A stretch of DNA of 64,000 nt from Skermanella rosea (GTDB lineage: Bacteria; Pseudomonadota; Alphaproteobacteria; Azospirillales; Azospirillaceae). This document shows, piece after piece, positions 1 through 10,275 of this stretch (positions within the stretch are counted from its first letter, which is position 1; the number at the start of each line of letters is the position of its first letter). The stretch is taken from contig NZ_CP086111.1 of NCBI RefSeq assembly GCF_016806835.2, positions 117,501 to 181,500 of the forward strand, given 5' to 3'. A model generated the notes under the pieces. The model did no database searches. It was not told where the DNA came from and worked only from the letters and a program-made list of their open reading frames with translations. A program made the translations under genes and the position numbers.

Positions 1-1385
<1,385 letters not shown>

Positions 1386-1482
1386 CGACATCGCGCGTCA
1401 TGCGCAGCAGAAAGCCCGCACGACAGGCATCCGTCGAAGACGCATCACATCCTCACACCTCGAAGCACCCGGGCGCTTGGTC

Positions 1483-1600
1483 GACCTGGTGGTCATAGCG
1501 AGGGGCCCGCACCCGATCCCATCCCGAACTCGGCCGTGAAAACCCTCCGCGCCAATGGTACTGCGTCTCAAGACGTGGGAGAGTAGGTCGCCGCCAGGTC
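1483..1600 (+). rRNA. rrf: 5S ribosomal RNA
   Basis: A 118-nt stretch begins GACCTGGTGGTCATAGCG and ends CGCCGCCAGGTC, so the two ends pair to close helix I. The internal CCGATCCCATCCCGAACTCG block is the conserved 5S core. It follows the 23S gene by about 97 nt, the usual order of a bacterial rRNA operon. The ends are set by the helix I pairing and may be off by one or two bases. Confidence 0.96.
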
Positions 1601-1668
1601 CACCAATCGCCCGCGCGCTTCAAGGCAAACGAACCGTCACGAATTCTCTCGCATGTCCGTCGCCCTGA

Positions 1669-1746
<78 letters not shown>

Positions 1747-1752
1747 GTCCCA

Positions 1753-1788
1753 GCGAAAAGCCCGGATCGCAAGATCCGGGCTTTTCGC
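1753..1788 (+). terminator. rRNA operon terminator hairpin
   Basis: A perfect 16-bp stem (GCGAAAAGCCCGGATC / GATCCGGGCTTTTCGC) with a GCAA tetraloop lies 7 nt after the initiator tRNA. The TTTT in the 3' arm can act as the U-rich tract. Because it is symmetric it could also block transcription from the other side. It probably ends the 23S-5S-tRNA transcript. Confidence 0.85.
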
Positions 1789-1815
1789 TGTTCGCCATGA
1801 TGGAGTACAGCCCCG

Positions 1816-2349
1816 ATGGGTTTCACGGTCACGCGGCAGATCGGCATCGACGCCGGCCATCGGATCGCCAGCCACGGCTCCAAATGCCGTCACCTTCATG
1901 GTCATCGTTATCTGGTCGAGGCTTGCTGCCGGACAGCCTCCGGCGATCTGCGGGCCGACGGCGAACAGGCGGGGATGGTCCTGGACTTCGGTTTCCTCAA
2001 GGAGGAAATGATGGCCCATATCGACGCCCCCTGCGACCACGGACTGATCCTCGACCTTGCGGACCACCAGATCCTGTCGATGTTCGCGCCGCCCGGCATC
2101 GGCCCTGCCGATTGGCTCGACCATCTCGCGGCCCAAGTCCGCGACCGGGGCTACGTGCAGACGGCCGATACCGCCCTGGGCCAGAAACTCTATGTGATAC
2201 CTTATCCGCCCACGGCGGAATGGCTCGCCAGGCACTGGTTCGAGCGCCTGGCGCCCGCGATCACCGCGCGGAGCGACGGACTGGCGGTGCTGGACCGCGT
2301 GACCGTCTGGGAAACCCCCAACTGCTACGCGACGTACACGGCGGGCTGA
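1816..2349 (+). CDS. 6-pyruvoyl-tetrahydropterin synthase / QueD family protein
   Basis: 177-aa protein of the T-fold PTPS/QueD family, whose members convert dihydroneopterin triphosphate to a pterin or to 6-carboxytetrahydropterin in queuosine synthesis. Zinc ligands are His15 and the HGH pair His28/His30. Cys24 sits where the catalytic Cys is expected, Asp74-His75 match the catalytic Asp/His, and Glu166 in WETPNCYATY is the pterin-binding Glu. It is longer than the usual 120-130 aa, with an extra segment at about 85-145, so the exact substrate is uncertain. No queC/queE partner is in the window. The ATG start lies just after the rRNA terminator and has no strong Shine-Dalgarno sequence. Confidence 0.85.
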   Translation: MGFTVTRQIGIDAGHRIASHGSKCRHLHGHRYLVEACCRTASGDLRADGEQAGMVLDFGFLKEEMMAHIDAPCDHGLILDLADHQILSMFAPPGIGPADWLDHLAAQVRDRGYVQTADTALGQKLYVIPYPPTAEWLARHWFERLAPAITARSDGLAVLDRVTVWETPNCYATYTAG

Positions 2350-2370
2350 GCCCGTCCTGTACGTCGCGTA
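2326..2370. terminator. hairpin between convergent genes, overlapping a stop codon
   Basis: Perfect 13-bp arms (TACGCGACGTACA / TGTACGTCGCGTA) enclose a smaller CGGGC-TGA-GCCCG hairpin, so the stop codon of the QueD-like gene (2347-2349) lies in the apical loop. The downstream gene runs convergently and ends at 2387, so this may be a bidirectional terminator. No U tract follows, which lowers confidence. Confidence 0.5.
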
Positions 2371-2386
2371 CGCCTCTCCCGAACGC

Positions 2387-3718
2387 CTACTCGCCCGGTG
2401 CGGGATAGCCCTGCAAGGGGCGTCCCACGCCGGATGGGATCGGCGCGTTCCGCCGTTCCGTTGCCGTCGCCCGGCGGGGCGTGAGGTAGAGCAGGGTGAC
2501 CATGATCAGCGTCCAGGTCAGCTCGCTCTGCTCCAGCAGGAATTTCTCCGTCATGCTGTAGATCAGCGTGTAGATCATCAGCAGCATGTAGAACAGGCCG
2601 GCGATGTCGTTACTGCCGATCAGGCGGGAATAGGCCCGCTTGATGCCGGTGAAGAACACCACAAGGAACAGTCCGAAGCCGACGAAGCCCAGTTCCAGCC
2701 AGACATCCAGATAGCCGTTGTGGCCGTTGCCGATCGTCGCCCAGATGCGCGCATACACGTAGCTGGCACCTTCCGGGGTCCAGAAGGCCCGGTATCCAGC
2801 TCCCAGCATGGAATGGTTCATGCCGGCGGTGATCGCGTGGGTCCAGATGGTGGTGCGTCCGGTGAAGGTCAGGTCGCGGCCGACCGCCTCCAGGCCCACC
2901 ACGAGGAACTGCGTGACCGCCATGACCATCGCGAAGCCGAGGATCAGCAGCGACCCGACGCGAAGCGACATGGGCAGCCGGGCACCGCGCAGAAACCGCA
3001 GCACGTAGATCAGCAGCAGCAGCACCACGGTCGTGATCCAGGCCGTCCGGGACTGCGACATAGCCAGCATGAAGGTGCACAGTCCCAGGCCCGCCCAGGT
3101 GAACCAGCGCTGCTTGCCGCCCCGTTCCATCATCAGCAGGCTGAAGATGATGACGCCCAGCGCCATCATGCGGCCAAGCCTGTTCTTGTGGCCGAAGGAC
3201 CCGAGCCAGCTTCCCCCCAGCGGGGGACCCTGGTGGATCGTCGAGGTGGGATACAGGATCACCAGGATCAGCGACAGCGCCGCCCCCAGCATCAGCGCCC
3301 AGCCCACCAGTTCCATCAACTCGCGGGGCGTGTACCGCAAGACCAGATAGAAGGCGAAGGTGGTCGTCAGCGTCAGGGCGACCGCCCGGCGGAAGGTCGC
3401 GTCCGGATAATAGGACCACAGGGCCGAAAACAGGGCGAATCCGGTCAGCGCCAGGAGAGCCCAGTTCCCGATCAGCAGCTTCGGCAGGCGGACGCGTTCG
3501 GCAAGGATGTAAAGCAGCCCGATCGAGTAGATCGTCAGCGTCGCGGCCTGGAACTTGATGTTGCCGGAATCGACCTCGTCCGCGAAGTCGCGGTTCATCT
3601 CGATGCCCGACCGGAACGCGAACAGGTACGGGGCCAGCGCCCCCGCCAGGACCATGAGCGCCAGGACGCAGAAGACCCGCTCCAGGTTGCGCATCAGGTA
3701 GAATTGGAAATCGGTCAT
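2387..3718 (-). CDS. O-antigen ligase / polymerase family membrane protein (Wzy_C)
   Basis: 443-aa polytopic inner-membrane protein with about 10-12 predicted helices. The Wzy_C signatures are TGRTTIW at about 286-292 and GHNGYLDVWLELG at about 332-344, with an SQSR motif near 221. Members polymerise or ligate undecaprenyl-linked polysaccharide on the periplasmic side (WaaL, Wzy, ExoQ types); the sequence alone does not separate these roles. The ATG at 3718 (MTDFQFYL) is preferred over upstream in-frame codons because the extension has no membrane or family character. It is divergent from an acyltransferase gene and isolated from the glycosyltransferases elsewhere in the window. Confidence 0.9.
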   Translation of the reverse strand: MTDFQFYLMRNLERVFCVLALMVLAGALAPYLFAFRSGIEMNRDFADEVDSGNIKFQAATLTIYSIGLLYILAERVRLPKLLIGNWALLALTGFALFSALWSYYPDATFRRAVALTLTTTFAFYLVLRYTPRELMELVGWALMLGAALSLILVILYPTSTIHQGPPLGGSWLGSFGHKNRLGRMMALGVIIFSLLMMERGGKQRWFTWAGLGLCTFMLAMSQSRTAWITTVVLLLLIYVLRFLRGARLPMSLRVGSLLILGFAMVMAVTQFLVVGLEAVGRDLTFTGRTTIWTHAITAGMNHSMLGAGYRAFWTPEGASYVYARIWATIGNGHNGYLDVWLELGFVGFGLFLVVFFTGIKRAYSRLIGSNDIAGLFYMLLMIYTLIYSMTEKFLLEQSELTWTLIMVTLLYLTPRRATATERRNAPIPSGVGRPLQGYPAPGE

Positions 3719-4063
3719 GCAATGCCATTCAGTCGATCGATGCCCTGCCGGTAAACGCCCGCACGGGACCATCGAAAACCGCCAGTACTCATCTCCAGGA
3801 TAATAGCGAAGCGTCGGCTGCGGCGGCAGCGATCATCCGGGTAAGCCGAATGCCCACGGCGCTGTCAGCTTGTGTTGCACCGCACGGGCAGCTCCATGAT
3901 TCCGTCATTATTGGGCGAGTCCGACCCGAACCGGGACTCCATCTATCTGATGGTCGCGATCGGGAACGTTGGTGGCACTCCGCAAACTACCGTGCGAAGT
4001 GACGTCGGACATGCCAAAGTCCAGGCTCTTCCAGGGGTCTAATTGCTAGATTTGAGAAATCCT
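3719..4063. other. intergenic region between divergent envelope genes
   Basis: About 345 bp separate the O-antigen ligase gene (minus strand) from the acyltransferase gene (plus strand). It must hold both promoters. It is less GC-rich than its neighbours, especially at 3890-4060, but I could not identify a convincing -35/-10 or -24/-12 pair, operator or RNA gene. Confidence 0.5.
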
Positions 4064-5122
4064 ATGAGTGATGAGACGGTCGCGTGGGTCCAATGCGCCA
4101 AAGGCATCACGATTTGCCTGGTGGTTTATGGCCATGCCATGTTCGGCGTTGATGCGGCTGTCGGGATAAACCCGACGTTCTTCTTCTACAACAATGAGTT
4201 TTTCAGCCTATTCAGGATGCCTCTATTCTTCTTCGTTTCAGGCATCTTCGCTTTCCGCAGCATCGCCCGCCCCCTGGACCAGTTCGTCAACCGGACGGTC
4301 CTGCACTTCGTCTATGTGTATCTGGTCTGGTGCGTGATCCAGTATGTGTTCCGACTGCTGACCGGAGGGATCGGCAACCAGAGCATCGATCCCTATGCGA
4401 TCCTCCTGATCGCCTACAAGCCGATCAACGTGCTGTGGTTCGTCTATGTCCTGCTGGCCTTCTTCGTCGTGACGCGGCTTCTGCGCCCGGTTCCCTTCTT
4501 CATCGTCCTGGCCCTCGCCGGCGGCCTGGCGGTGGCGCACGTGAACAGCGGCGTCTATGTGGTGGACCGCTTCACCAGCAACTATGTCTTCTTCCTGATG
4601 GGGTATTACGGCTCGCAGATGATCCTGGAGCGCGCCCGGCAGATCACGTCGGCGCATGCGATGGTGCTGGTTCCGCTGTTCATCGCGGTAACCTTCGCCC
4701 TGATCTATGCCGATCTCCGGCATGTCCAGATGGTCCGGCTGGCGGTCGTCATGTTCGCCATCTTCGCGATGATGGCACTGTGCGTCGTGCTGTCGGACCG
4801 GAAGCTGGATGGCCTGTTCCTCTACGCCGGCAGCTATTCCCTGCCGATCTTCGTGTCCCACACCATCGCCACGGCCGGATCCCGCGTCGTGCTGTCCAAG
4901 CTGGGCCTCGGCAACCCTGCGCTCCTGGTGATCGGTTCGACGCTGGGCGGCATCATACTGCCGATCATCCTGGCGAAACTGTGCGACCGGATCAGGTTCC
5001 CCTGGCTGTTCCGCAAGCCCGGCTGGTTCTCGGTCCATATCCGATCCGACGGTCCGCCGCCACGCCGGACATCCTCCGAACCGTCCGACCATCGGCTGGC
5101 CGACACTTCAGCTCGCCCGTAG
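4064..5122 (+). CDS. acyltransferase family 3 membrane protein
   Basis: 352-aa integral membrane acyltransferase (AT3 / NodX-OafA type), with ten or so hydrophobic segments. Its first helix carries the conserved His (YGH, His24), and an FRMPLFFFVSG motif follows in the second. Such enzymes O-acetylate sugars of surface polysaccharides or modify lipid-linked glycans. The ATG at 4064 is preceded by a weak GAG; a TTG at 4043 in the same frame lies after AGGGGT and cannot be excluded. The divergent O-antigen ligase suggests a shared role in decorating and assembling surface glycan. The specific acceptor is unknown. Confidence 0.88.
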   Translation: MSDETVAWVQCAKGITICLVVYGHAMFGVDAAVGINPTFFFYNNEFFSLFRMPLFFFVSGIFAFRSIARPLDQFVNRTVLHFVYVYLVWCVIQYVFRLLTGGIGNQSIDPYAILLIAYKPINVLWFVYVLLAFFVVTRLLRPVPFFIVLALAGGLAVAHVNSGVYVVDRFTSNYVFFLMGYYGSQMILERARQITSAHAMVLVPLFIAVTFALIYADLRHVQMVRLAVVMFAIFAMMALCVVLSDRKLDGLFLYAGSYSLPIFVSHTIATAGSRVVLSKLGLGNPALLVIGSTLGGIILPIILAKLCDRIRFPWLFRKPGWFSVHIRSDGPPPRRTSSEPSDHRLADTSARP

Positions 5123-5147
5123 GCGTCACCCCGGGCCGGAAAGGTTT

Positions 5148-5171
5148 CGACCCGGCGCGGCGGCCGGGTCG
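5148..5171. terminator. possible bidirectional terminator hairpin
   Basis: An 8-bp GC-rich stem (CGACCCGG / CCGGGTCG) with an 8-nt loop lies between the convergent acyltransferase and cytochrome c genes. There is no U tract, so the call rests on position and symmetry only. Confidence 0.35.
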
Positions 5172-5179
5172 ACTCACCG

Positions 5180-5575
5180 TCACTTGGCGGTTTCCGCCTT
5201 CAGATAGGCGATCAGGTTGTTGAGGTCGTCGTCCTTGCGGACGCCCGCGAAGGCCATCTTGTTCCCCGGGATGAAGCCTTTCGGGTCCTTCAGGTACTTG
5301 GAGAGGTTCTCCTCGTCCCAGGTGACGCCGGCGTTCTGGAGGGCCTCGGAATACTTGAAGCCTTCGACCGAGCCGGACTTGCGACCGATCAGCCCGACCA
5401 GATGGGGACCGACGCGGTTGGTTTCCTTATCGATCACATGGCATGCGCGGCACTGGTTAAACACTTTCTTGCCGGCTTCCGCATCCTGCGCCCGGGCGGG
5501 TCCGGCGGACAGCAGGGCCGTGGAAACGGCGGCCACCATCAGGCAACCGGAACAGGCGGCGAGCAACTTCCTCAT
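5180..5575 (-). CDS. class I cytochrome c (cytochrome c2/c550 type)
   Basis: 131-aa periplasmic monohaem cytochrome. A signal peptide runs to about residue 29 (ARA|QDAE), followed by the haem attachment motif CRACH (Cys42, Cys45, His46). Met107 in PGNKMAFAG is the distal ligand. The mature size of about 100 residues fits a small soluble electron carrier of the c2 group, moving electrons between the bc1 complex and oxidases or other acceptors. It stands alone, with the flagellin gene upstream on the same strand but 170 bp away. Confidence 0.95.
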   Translation of the reverse strand: MRKLLAACSGCLMVAAVSTALLSAGPARAQDAEAGKKVFNQCRACHVIDKETNRVGPHLVGLIGRKSGSVEGFKYSEALQNAGVTWDEENLSKYLKDPKGFIPGNKMAFAGVRKDDDLNNLIAYLKAETAK

Positions 5576-5747
5576 TACGACGTCTCCTCAAGCAACAACG
5601 TTCCAGGCTCAGCCGCTCCGTGCGGCTGACATGGTTGGGGTCAACCCCGTGCCAACGTTTTGGGCACCCTTGTTGTTGCCGTGGAATTGGGGCGAATTTC
5701 CGGACCGTCCAGCCCTGGCGCCATGAGCGGTCGAGATCGGCCGCCGC

Positions 5748-6737
5748 TCAGATCAGCAGGCTCAGGACCGCCCTGTTGCTGGCCTGGACGATCGCCAGAC
5801 CCTGCCGTGCCATTTCCTGACGGACCTTGAACGCCTCGAACCGGGCGCTCTCCTTCGTCATGTCGGCGTCCTGTATGGCGCCCAGCCCGCCTTCCGAGGC
5901 GGCCGCGACGTCGTTGTTGAAGCTGATATAGTTGTCGATGCTGCGCAGGTCCTTGAACAGGCCGTTCATCACCCGGCTCAGCGAGTCCTCGAGTTGGGAC
6001 AGCCGGTACGGGCTGCTGCCGCTGTCGTCGATCATGGCGGCGGCCCGGGCCGCGTCGGGGGTCGGGATGACCTGCTGCTCGGACGGAAAGCCCCGGCCGT
6101 TCTGCACGAGGTTCTGCCCGGTGTCGAGGAAGACCTGCCGCCAGGCCTGGGCGATGTCCTCCTTGTTGCGGGCACCCGAGGTGCCGTTCGGATCGGTGAA
6201 GCCGGAAAGGGTGAGGCTGCCGCCGGTCGGGTCCCAGTCGCCGACCGTCGTCTGCCGGCCATCCACATTGCTGACCACCTTGTGCGGGGCGGTATAGATG
6301 CTGTTGTAGAACTCCCCGTCCGACACCAGCGAGGTGCCGTCCTTCATCAGTCCGTTGTAGTGGTCCAGGATCTCCGCGGCATAGCGCTTGTAGCGGATTT
6401 CGTAGTTTTCCCGCTCGACGCCGACCAGGGAACTGTCGGCCAGCTTGACCAGCGTCTTCCGTACCTGCGCGGTCAGCGACGACATCACCGAAACGCCCTC
6501 GGTCGTGCGGAAGATCGAGTCCTTGGTGGCGTTCAGCCGCTCGTTCACGGCATTGATCGCCTTGACGTTCGTGTCGATCCGGACGGATACGGCGAAGGCC
6601 GCGCCGTCGGTGTACGCGTCGACGATGTTCTTGCCGGTCGCGAGCCGCGCCTCGGCCGCCTTGGTGTATTCCGCCGCCATGCTGAGCGATCGCAGGGCCG
6701 ACATCTGGACGGCGTTGGTATGGATCGAGAGCGACAT
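5748..6737 (-). CDS. flagellin
   Basis: 329-aa flagellin. The N-terminal D0/D1 helices (from MSLSIHTNAVQMSAL) include the RLATGKNIVDAYTDGAAFAVS region that corresponds to the usual RLSSG..I..A.DDAAG..I. The C-terminal D0 helix ends ASNRAVLSLLI. The central domain is short. The start at 6737 follows GGAGG at good spacing; the frame stays open upstream but that part is the untranslated leader. Secretion is by the flagellar export apparatus. No other flagellar gene (flaF, flbT, hook, motor) is in the window, so it is an orphan locus. The FAFAVSV and YTDGA variants suggest a divergent subgroup. Confidence 0.92.
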   Translation of the reverse strand: MSLSIHTNAVQMSALRSLSMAAEYTKAAEARLATGKNIVDAYTDGAAFAVSVRIDTNVKAINAVNERLNATKDSIFRTTEGVSVMSSLTAQVRKTLVKLADSSLVGVERENYEIRYKRYAAEILDHYNGLMKDGTSLVSDGEFYNSIYTAPHKVVSNVDGRQTTVGDWDPTGGSLTLSGFTDPNGTSGARNKEDIAQAWRQVFLDTGQNLVQNGRGFPSEQQVIPTPDAARAAAMIDDSGSSPYRLSQLEDSLSRVMNGLFKDLRSIDNYISFNNDVAAASEGGLGAIQDADMTKESARFEAFKVRQEMARQGLAIVQASNRAVLSLLI

Positions 6738-6791
6738 GGCGAAGCCTCCGAGCTTCTCTGCTGACCGCCGGGCGGAAGAAATTTCCCACGG

Positions 6792-6837
6792 GCAGGATTC
6801 TCCTGCGGGCAAAAGATGCCCCCAGGCAATTTTTGCC
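6792..6837 (-). promoter_or_regulatory. paired stem-loops in the flagellin leader
   Basis: Two perfect small inverted repeats lie 55-100 nt upstream of the flagellin start: GCAGGA-TTC-TCCTGC at 6792-6806 and GGCAA-TTT-TTGCC at 6825-6837. They would form stem-loops in the 5' untranslated mRNA, where flagellin translation in other alphaproteobacteria is controlled (FlbT in Caulobacter). Whether they are RNA structures or DNA operators cannot be told from sequence. Confidence 0.35.
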
Positions 6838-6915
6838 TCCCAAGTTTTAAATGTTCGTAAAAGGCGGGATTCCGTCCGTTGCCGCACCCAGGCCGCGACG
6901 CCGCCGGGGAGGGCC

Positions 6916-8181
6916 CTACAGGGGCTCTCCCCGGATCATCCGCGGAAGCTCGCCGACCATTCCCATGGCATGGCGCATGAAGAACTTCTTCAGGGGAGGC
7001 ATCCGGTTGACCGCCGCCATGCCGACGTCGCGCGCCAGCTTCAGCGGCCCGAAATCGTTGGAGAAGAGGCGGGTCAGCAGGTCGGTCACGGTGATCAGCG
7101 TCAGGTTGTCGAACCGGCGCCAACGCTGGTAGCGAGCCAGCGGTTCCGCCCCGCCGACGTCGAGGCCGAGCCGGTGGGTATCGACGATCACCTCGGCCAG
7201 CGCCGCCACGTCGCGCAGACCCATGTTCAGCCCCTGGCCGGCGATCGGGTGCATCGCATGCGCCGCCTCCCCGACCAGCGCCAGGCGCTGCGCGACATAG
7301 CGCTCGGCATGGAGCACCGACAGCGGCCAGGCCGACCGCCTGGTCACCACCCGCACCGGCCCCAGCCAGGTGCCGACCCGCCGCTGGAGTTCCGCGGTGA
7401 AGGCCTCGTTCGACAGGCCCATGAAGGTCGGCACCAGGGACTTCCGCTCGCTCCAGACGATGGACGAGCGGTTGCCGGTCAGCGGCAGGATCGCGAAGGG
7501 GCCGCCGGGCAGGAACTTCTCGACCGCGACGCCGCCATGGGGCAGGTCGTGCGCGATGTTGCAGATCATGGCGCTCTGGTCGTAGTTCCAGGTCGTCACG
7601 CCGATGCCGGCCGACCGGCGGCAGAGCGAGTTCTTCCCGTCGGCGCCGATCACCAGCTTCGCCGTCACGGTCCGGCCGTCGGCCAGGACGACCTTCGCGG
7701 CGCGGGCGTCGCGCTCGATCCGGGTGACGGCGGCCGGGGCGATGTGACGCAGCCCCGGCAGTTCGGCGACGCGGGCGAACAGGGCGCGGCGGATGACGAT
7801 GTTGTCCGCGATCCAGCCGAACGGGCCGATGCCGACGTCCTGGTGGGCATAGTGGAGGAACAGGGGCGACTCCTGGTCGACCACCCGGATGTCCAGGATC
7901 GGCTCGGCGTCGTCGGCCATGTGGCGCCAGACCCCGGCGCCGTCCAGCACCTGCTTGGAGCAGAAGGCCAGCGCGGTCGTCCGGCCGTCGAAGTCCGTCT
8001 CCATCTGGGTGGGCGGAGTATCGCGGTCCAGGCATACCACCGGCACGCCGGCAGTCGCCAGGGCCGCCGCCAGGGTCAGGCCGGCCAGGCCGCCGCCCAC
8101 GATCACCACCTCCGTCGTCAGGTCGGCGGAGTCGGTGCTTTGTGCGGCCGTCGCGGGCCGTATGGGATCTGATATCGTCAT
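6916..8181 (-). CDS. UbiH/UbiF/UbiL-family FAD-dependent ubiquinone-pathway hydroxylase
   Basis: 421-aa flavoprotein monooxygenase. It has the N-terminal dinucleotide fold VVIVGGGLAGL (about 25-35), the DG motif at GADG (179-182) and the second FAD motif LVGEAAHAMHPIAGQGLNMG (302-321), with Glu in place of the usual Asp of GDAAH. These enzymes hydroxylate the benzoquinone ring in ubiquinone synthesis. Alphaproteobacterial versions may act on more than one ring carbon, so the position is not assigned. The ATG at 8181 is chosen because sequence upstream has no family similarity. It is divergent from the P-II gene. Confidence 0.92.
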   Translation of the reverse strand: MTISDPIRPATAAQSTDSADLTTEVVIVGGGLAGLTLAAALATAGVPVVCLDRDTPPTQMETDFDGRTTALAFCSKQVLDGAGVWRHMADDAEPILDIRVVDQESPLFLHYAHQDVGIGPFGWIADNIVIRRALFARVAELPGLRHIAPAAVTRIERDARAAKVVLADGRTVTAKLVIGADGKNSLCRRSAGIGVTTWNYDQSAMICNIAHDLPHGGVAVEKFLPGGPFAILPLTGNRSSIVWSERKSLVPTFMGLSNEAFTAELQRRVGTWLGPVRVVTRRSAWPLSVLHAERYVAQRLALVGEAAHAMHPIAGQGLNMGLRDVAALAEVIVDTHRLGLDVGGAEPLARYQRWRRFDNLTLITVTDLLTRLFSNDFGPLKLARDVGMAAVNRMPPLKKFFMRHAMGMVGELPRMIRGEPL

Positions 8182-8306
8182 GTCCTTGAAAATCGTCCCG
8201 CCCGAACCGGATGTCCAGCGTGTCTTTATGGCGCAGCCGGCCCTTGATTGCTCAAAAAACAGGCGCGCTTCGTCCATGAAATGAGCAGCCTTTCCGAAAG
8301 CCATAG

Positions 8307-8819
<513 letters not shown>

Positions 8820-8882
8820 GGAGGGCGGCCGTCCCGCCGGTGGTTCCCCGGCGGATGGGAGCGGGGCGGGTCGGAGTGGGGT

Positions 8883-8920
8883 GGCCCGGCGGAATGGCAG
8901 TTCCGCCGGGCCTTCTTTCT
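8883..8920 (+). terminator. rho-independent terminator after glnZ
   Basis: A perfect 12-bp GC stem (GGCCCGGCGGAA / TTCCGCCGGGCC) with a TGGCAG loop is followed by TTCTTTCT. It lies 63 bp after the P-II stop and before the aminotransferase gene on the same strand. Confidence 0.88.
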
Positions 8921-8999
8921 GCGAGGCCCCCGCTTGTACGGGCGGCATGCCGCCGCTACACTCGTTTACGTTTTGTACGAACCTCCGGGATCGACCGGC

Positions 9000-10226
9000 A
9001 TGCTGTCTTCTCCGCTCGTGAACGATCGGCTCGGCCGGTTGAGCGATTATCCCTTCACCCGGCTTGCCTCGCTGCTGGCCGGCATCACGCCGCGCGTGAA
9101 CGCGGAGCCCGTCGTCATGTCGGTCGGGGAGCCGCAGCACGCGCCGCCCGCCCTGATCGACCAGGTGCTGCGCACCCAGGCGCATCTCTGGGGCAAGTAT
9201 CCACCCGTCGCCGGCACGCCGGAGTTCCGGGCGGCCGCCGCCCGCTGGCTCGACCGGCGCTACGGCCTCCCCGCCGGCATGGTCGAGCCGGACCGCATGG
9301 TGCTGCCGGTCGCCGGCACGCGGGAGGCGCTGTTCCTGGCGGCCCTGCTCGCCGTGCCGGAATCGAAGGCCGGCCGGAAGCCGGCCGTGCTGCTGCCCAA
9401 CCCGTTCTACGCGGCCTACGAGGGGGCGGCCGTCATGGCCGGGGCCGAAGCGGTGTTCCTCACCACCACCCGCGAGACCGGTTTCCTGCCCGACCTGGAC
9501 GCCCTGTCGCCCGAACTGCTGGACCGCACGGCGCTGTTCTATCTGTGCACGCCGTCCAATCCCCAGGGCGCCGTCGCCGACCGGGCCTACCTGACGCGCG
9601 CGATCGGTCTGGCCCGCCGCCACGGTTTCGTCCTGGCGGTCGACGAATGCTATGCCGAGATCTACGACGCCGAGGCGCCGACCGGCGTGCTGGAGGTGGC
9701 GGCGGCCCTGGAGGCGCGGGGGAAAACGTCCGGCGGCGGCCTCGCCAACCTGTTGGTCTTCCACTCGCTGTCCAAGCGGTCGAACGCCGCGGGCCTGCGG
9801 TCCGGGTTCGTGGCGGGGGACCCCGACCTGATCGCCTTGTTCTCCCGCCTGCGCAGCTACTCGATCGCCGGCACCCCGCTGCCGGCCCTCGCGGCGGCGG
9901 CGGCCCTGTGGGACGACGATGCCCACGTGGTCGAGAACCGGGCCCTCTACCGCGCGAAGTTCGACGCCGCCGAGTCCGCCCTGGACGGGCGATTCGGTTT
10001 CTACCGGCCGGCCGGCGGCTTCTTCCTGTGGCTCGACGTGGGCGACGGCGAGGCCGCCACCGCCACCCTCTGGCGGGAGGGGGGCATCAAGGTACTCCCC
10101 GGCGCCTATCTCACCCGCCCCGATGCCGACGGTGTCAACCGCGGCTCCTCCTTTATTCGTATAGCATTGGTCCATGATGCCGCCACGGTCGCGGAAGCCT
10201 GTACACGAATCGCCAAAATCCTCTAA
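9000..10226 (+). CDS. class I/II PLP-dependent aminotransferase
   Basis: 408-aa fold-type I aminotransferase. The PLP Lys is Lys259 in HSLSKRS, with the TPSNPQG motif at about 184-190 (Asn contacts the PLP ring region), the VDECYAE Asp/Tyr block at about 214-220, and Arg near the C-terminal substrate site (SSFIRIAL). Homologues are annotated as aspartate-, LL-diaminopimelate- or succinyldiaminopimelate-type transaminases; substrate is not assigned. The ATG at 9000 gives the normal length; a longer reading from 8934 adds residues unlike the family. Its 3' end is followed closely by ftsK. Confidence 0.9.
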   Translation: MLSSPLVNDRLGRLSDYPFTRLASLLAGITPRVNAEPVVMSVGEPQHAPPALIDQVLRTQAHLWGKYPPVAGTPEFRAAAARWLDRRYGLPAGMVEPDRMVLPVAGTREALFLAALLAVPESKAGRKPAVLLPNPFYAAYEGAAVMAGAEAVFLTTTRETGFLPDLDALSPELLDRTALFYLCTPSNPQGAVADRAYLTRAIGLARRHGFVLAVDECYAEIYDAEAPTGVLEVAAALEARGKTSGGGLANLLVFHSLSKRSNAAGLRSGFVAGDPDLIALFSRLRSYSIAGTPLPALAAAAALWDDDAHVVENRALYRAKFDAAESALDGRFGFYRPAGGFFLWLDVGDGEAATATLWREGGIKVLPGAYLTRPDADGVNRGSSFIRIALVHDAATVAEACTRIAKIL

Positions 10227-10275
10227 ACCTGACCCGGCAAGACCCCGCGCAGCACCAAGGAAGAGCAAGGTCCCC

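Noticed and set aside
6810-6845. Possible sigma-54 promoter before the flagellin gene
   Set aside because: The GG and GC elements near AGGCAATTTTTGCCTC cannot be placed 10 bases apart; the stretch is better read as an inverted repeat.
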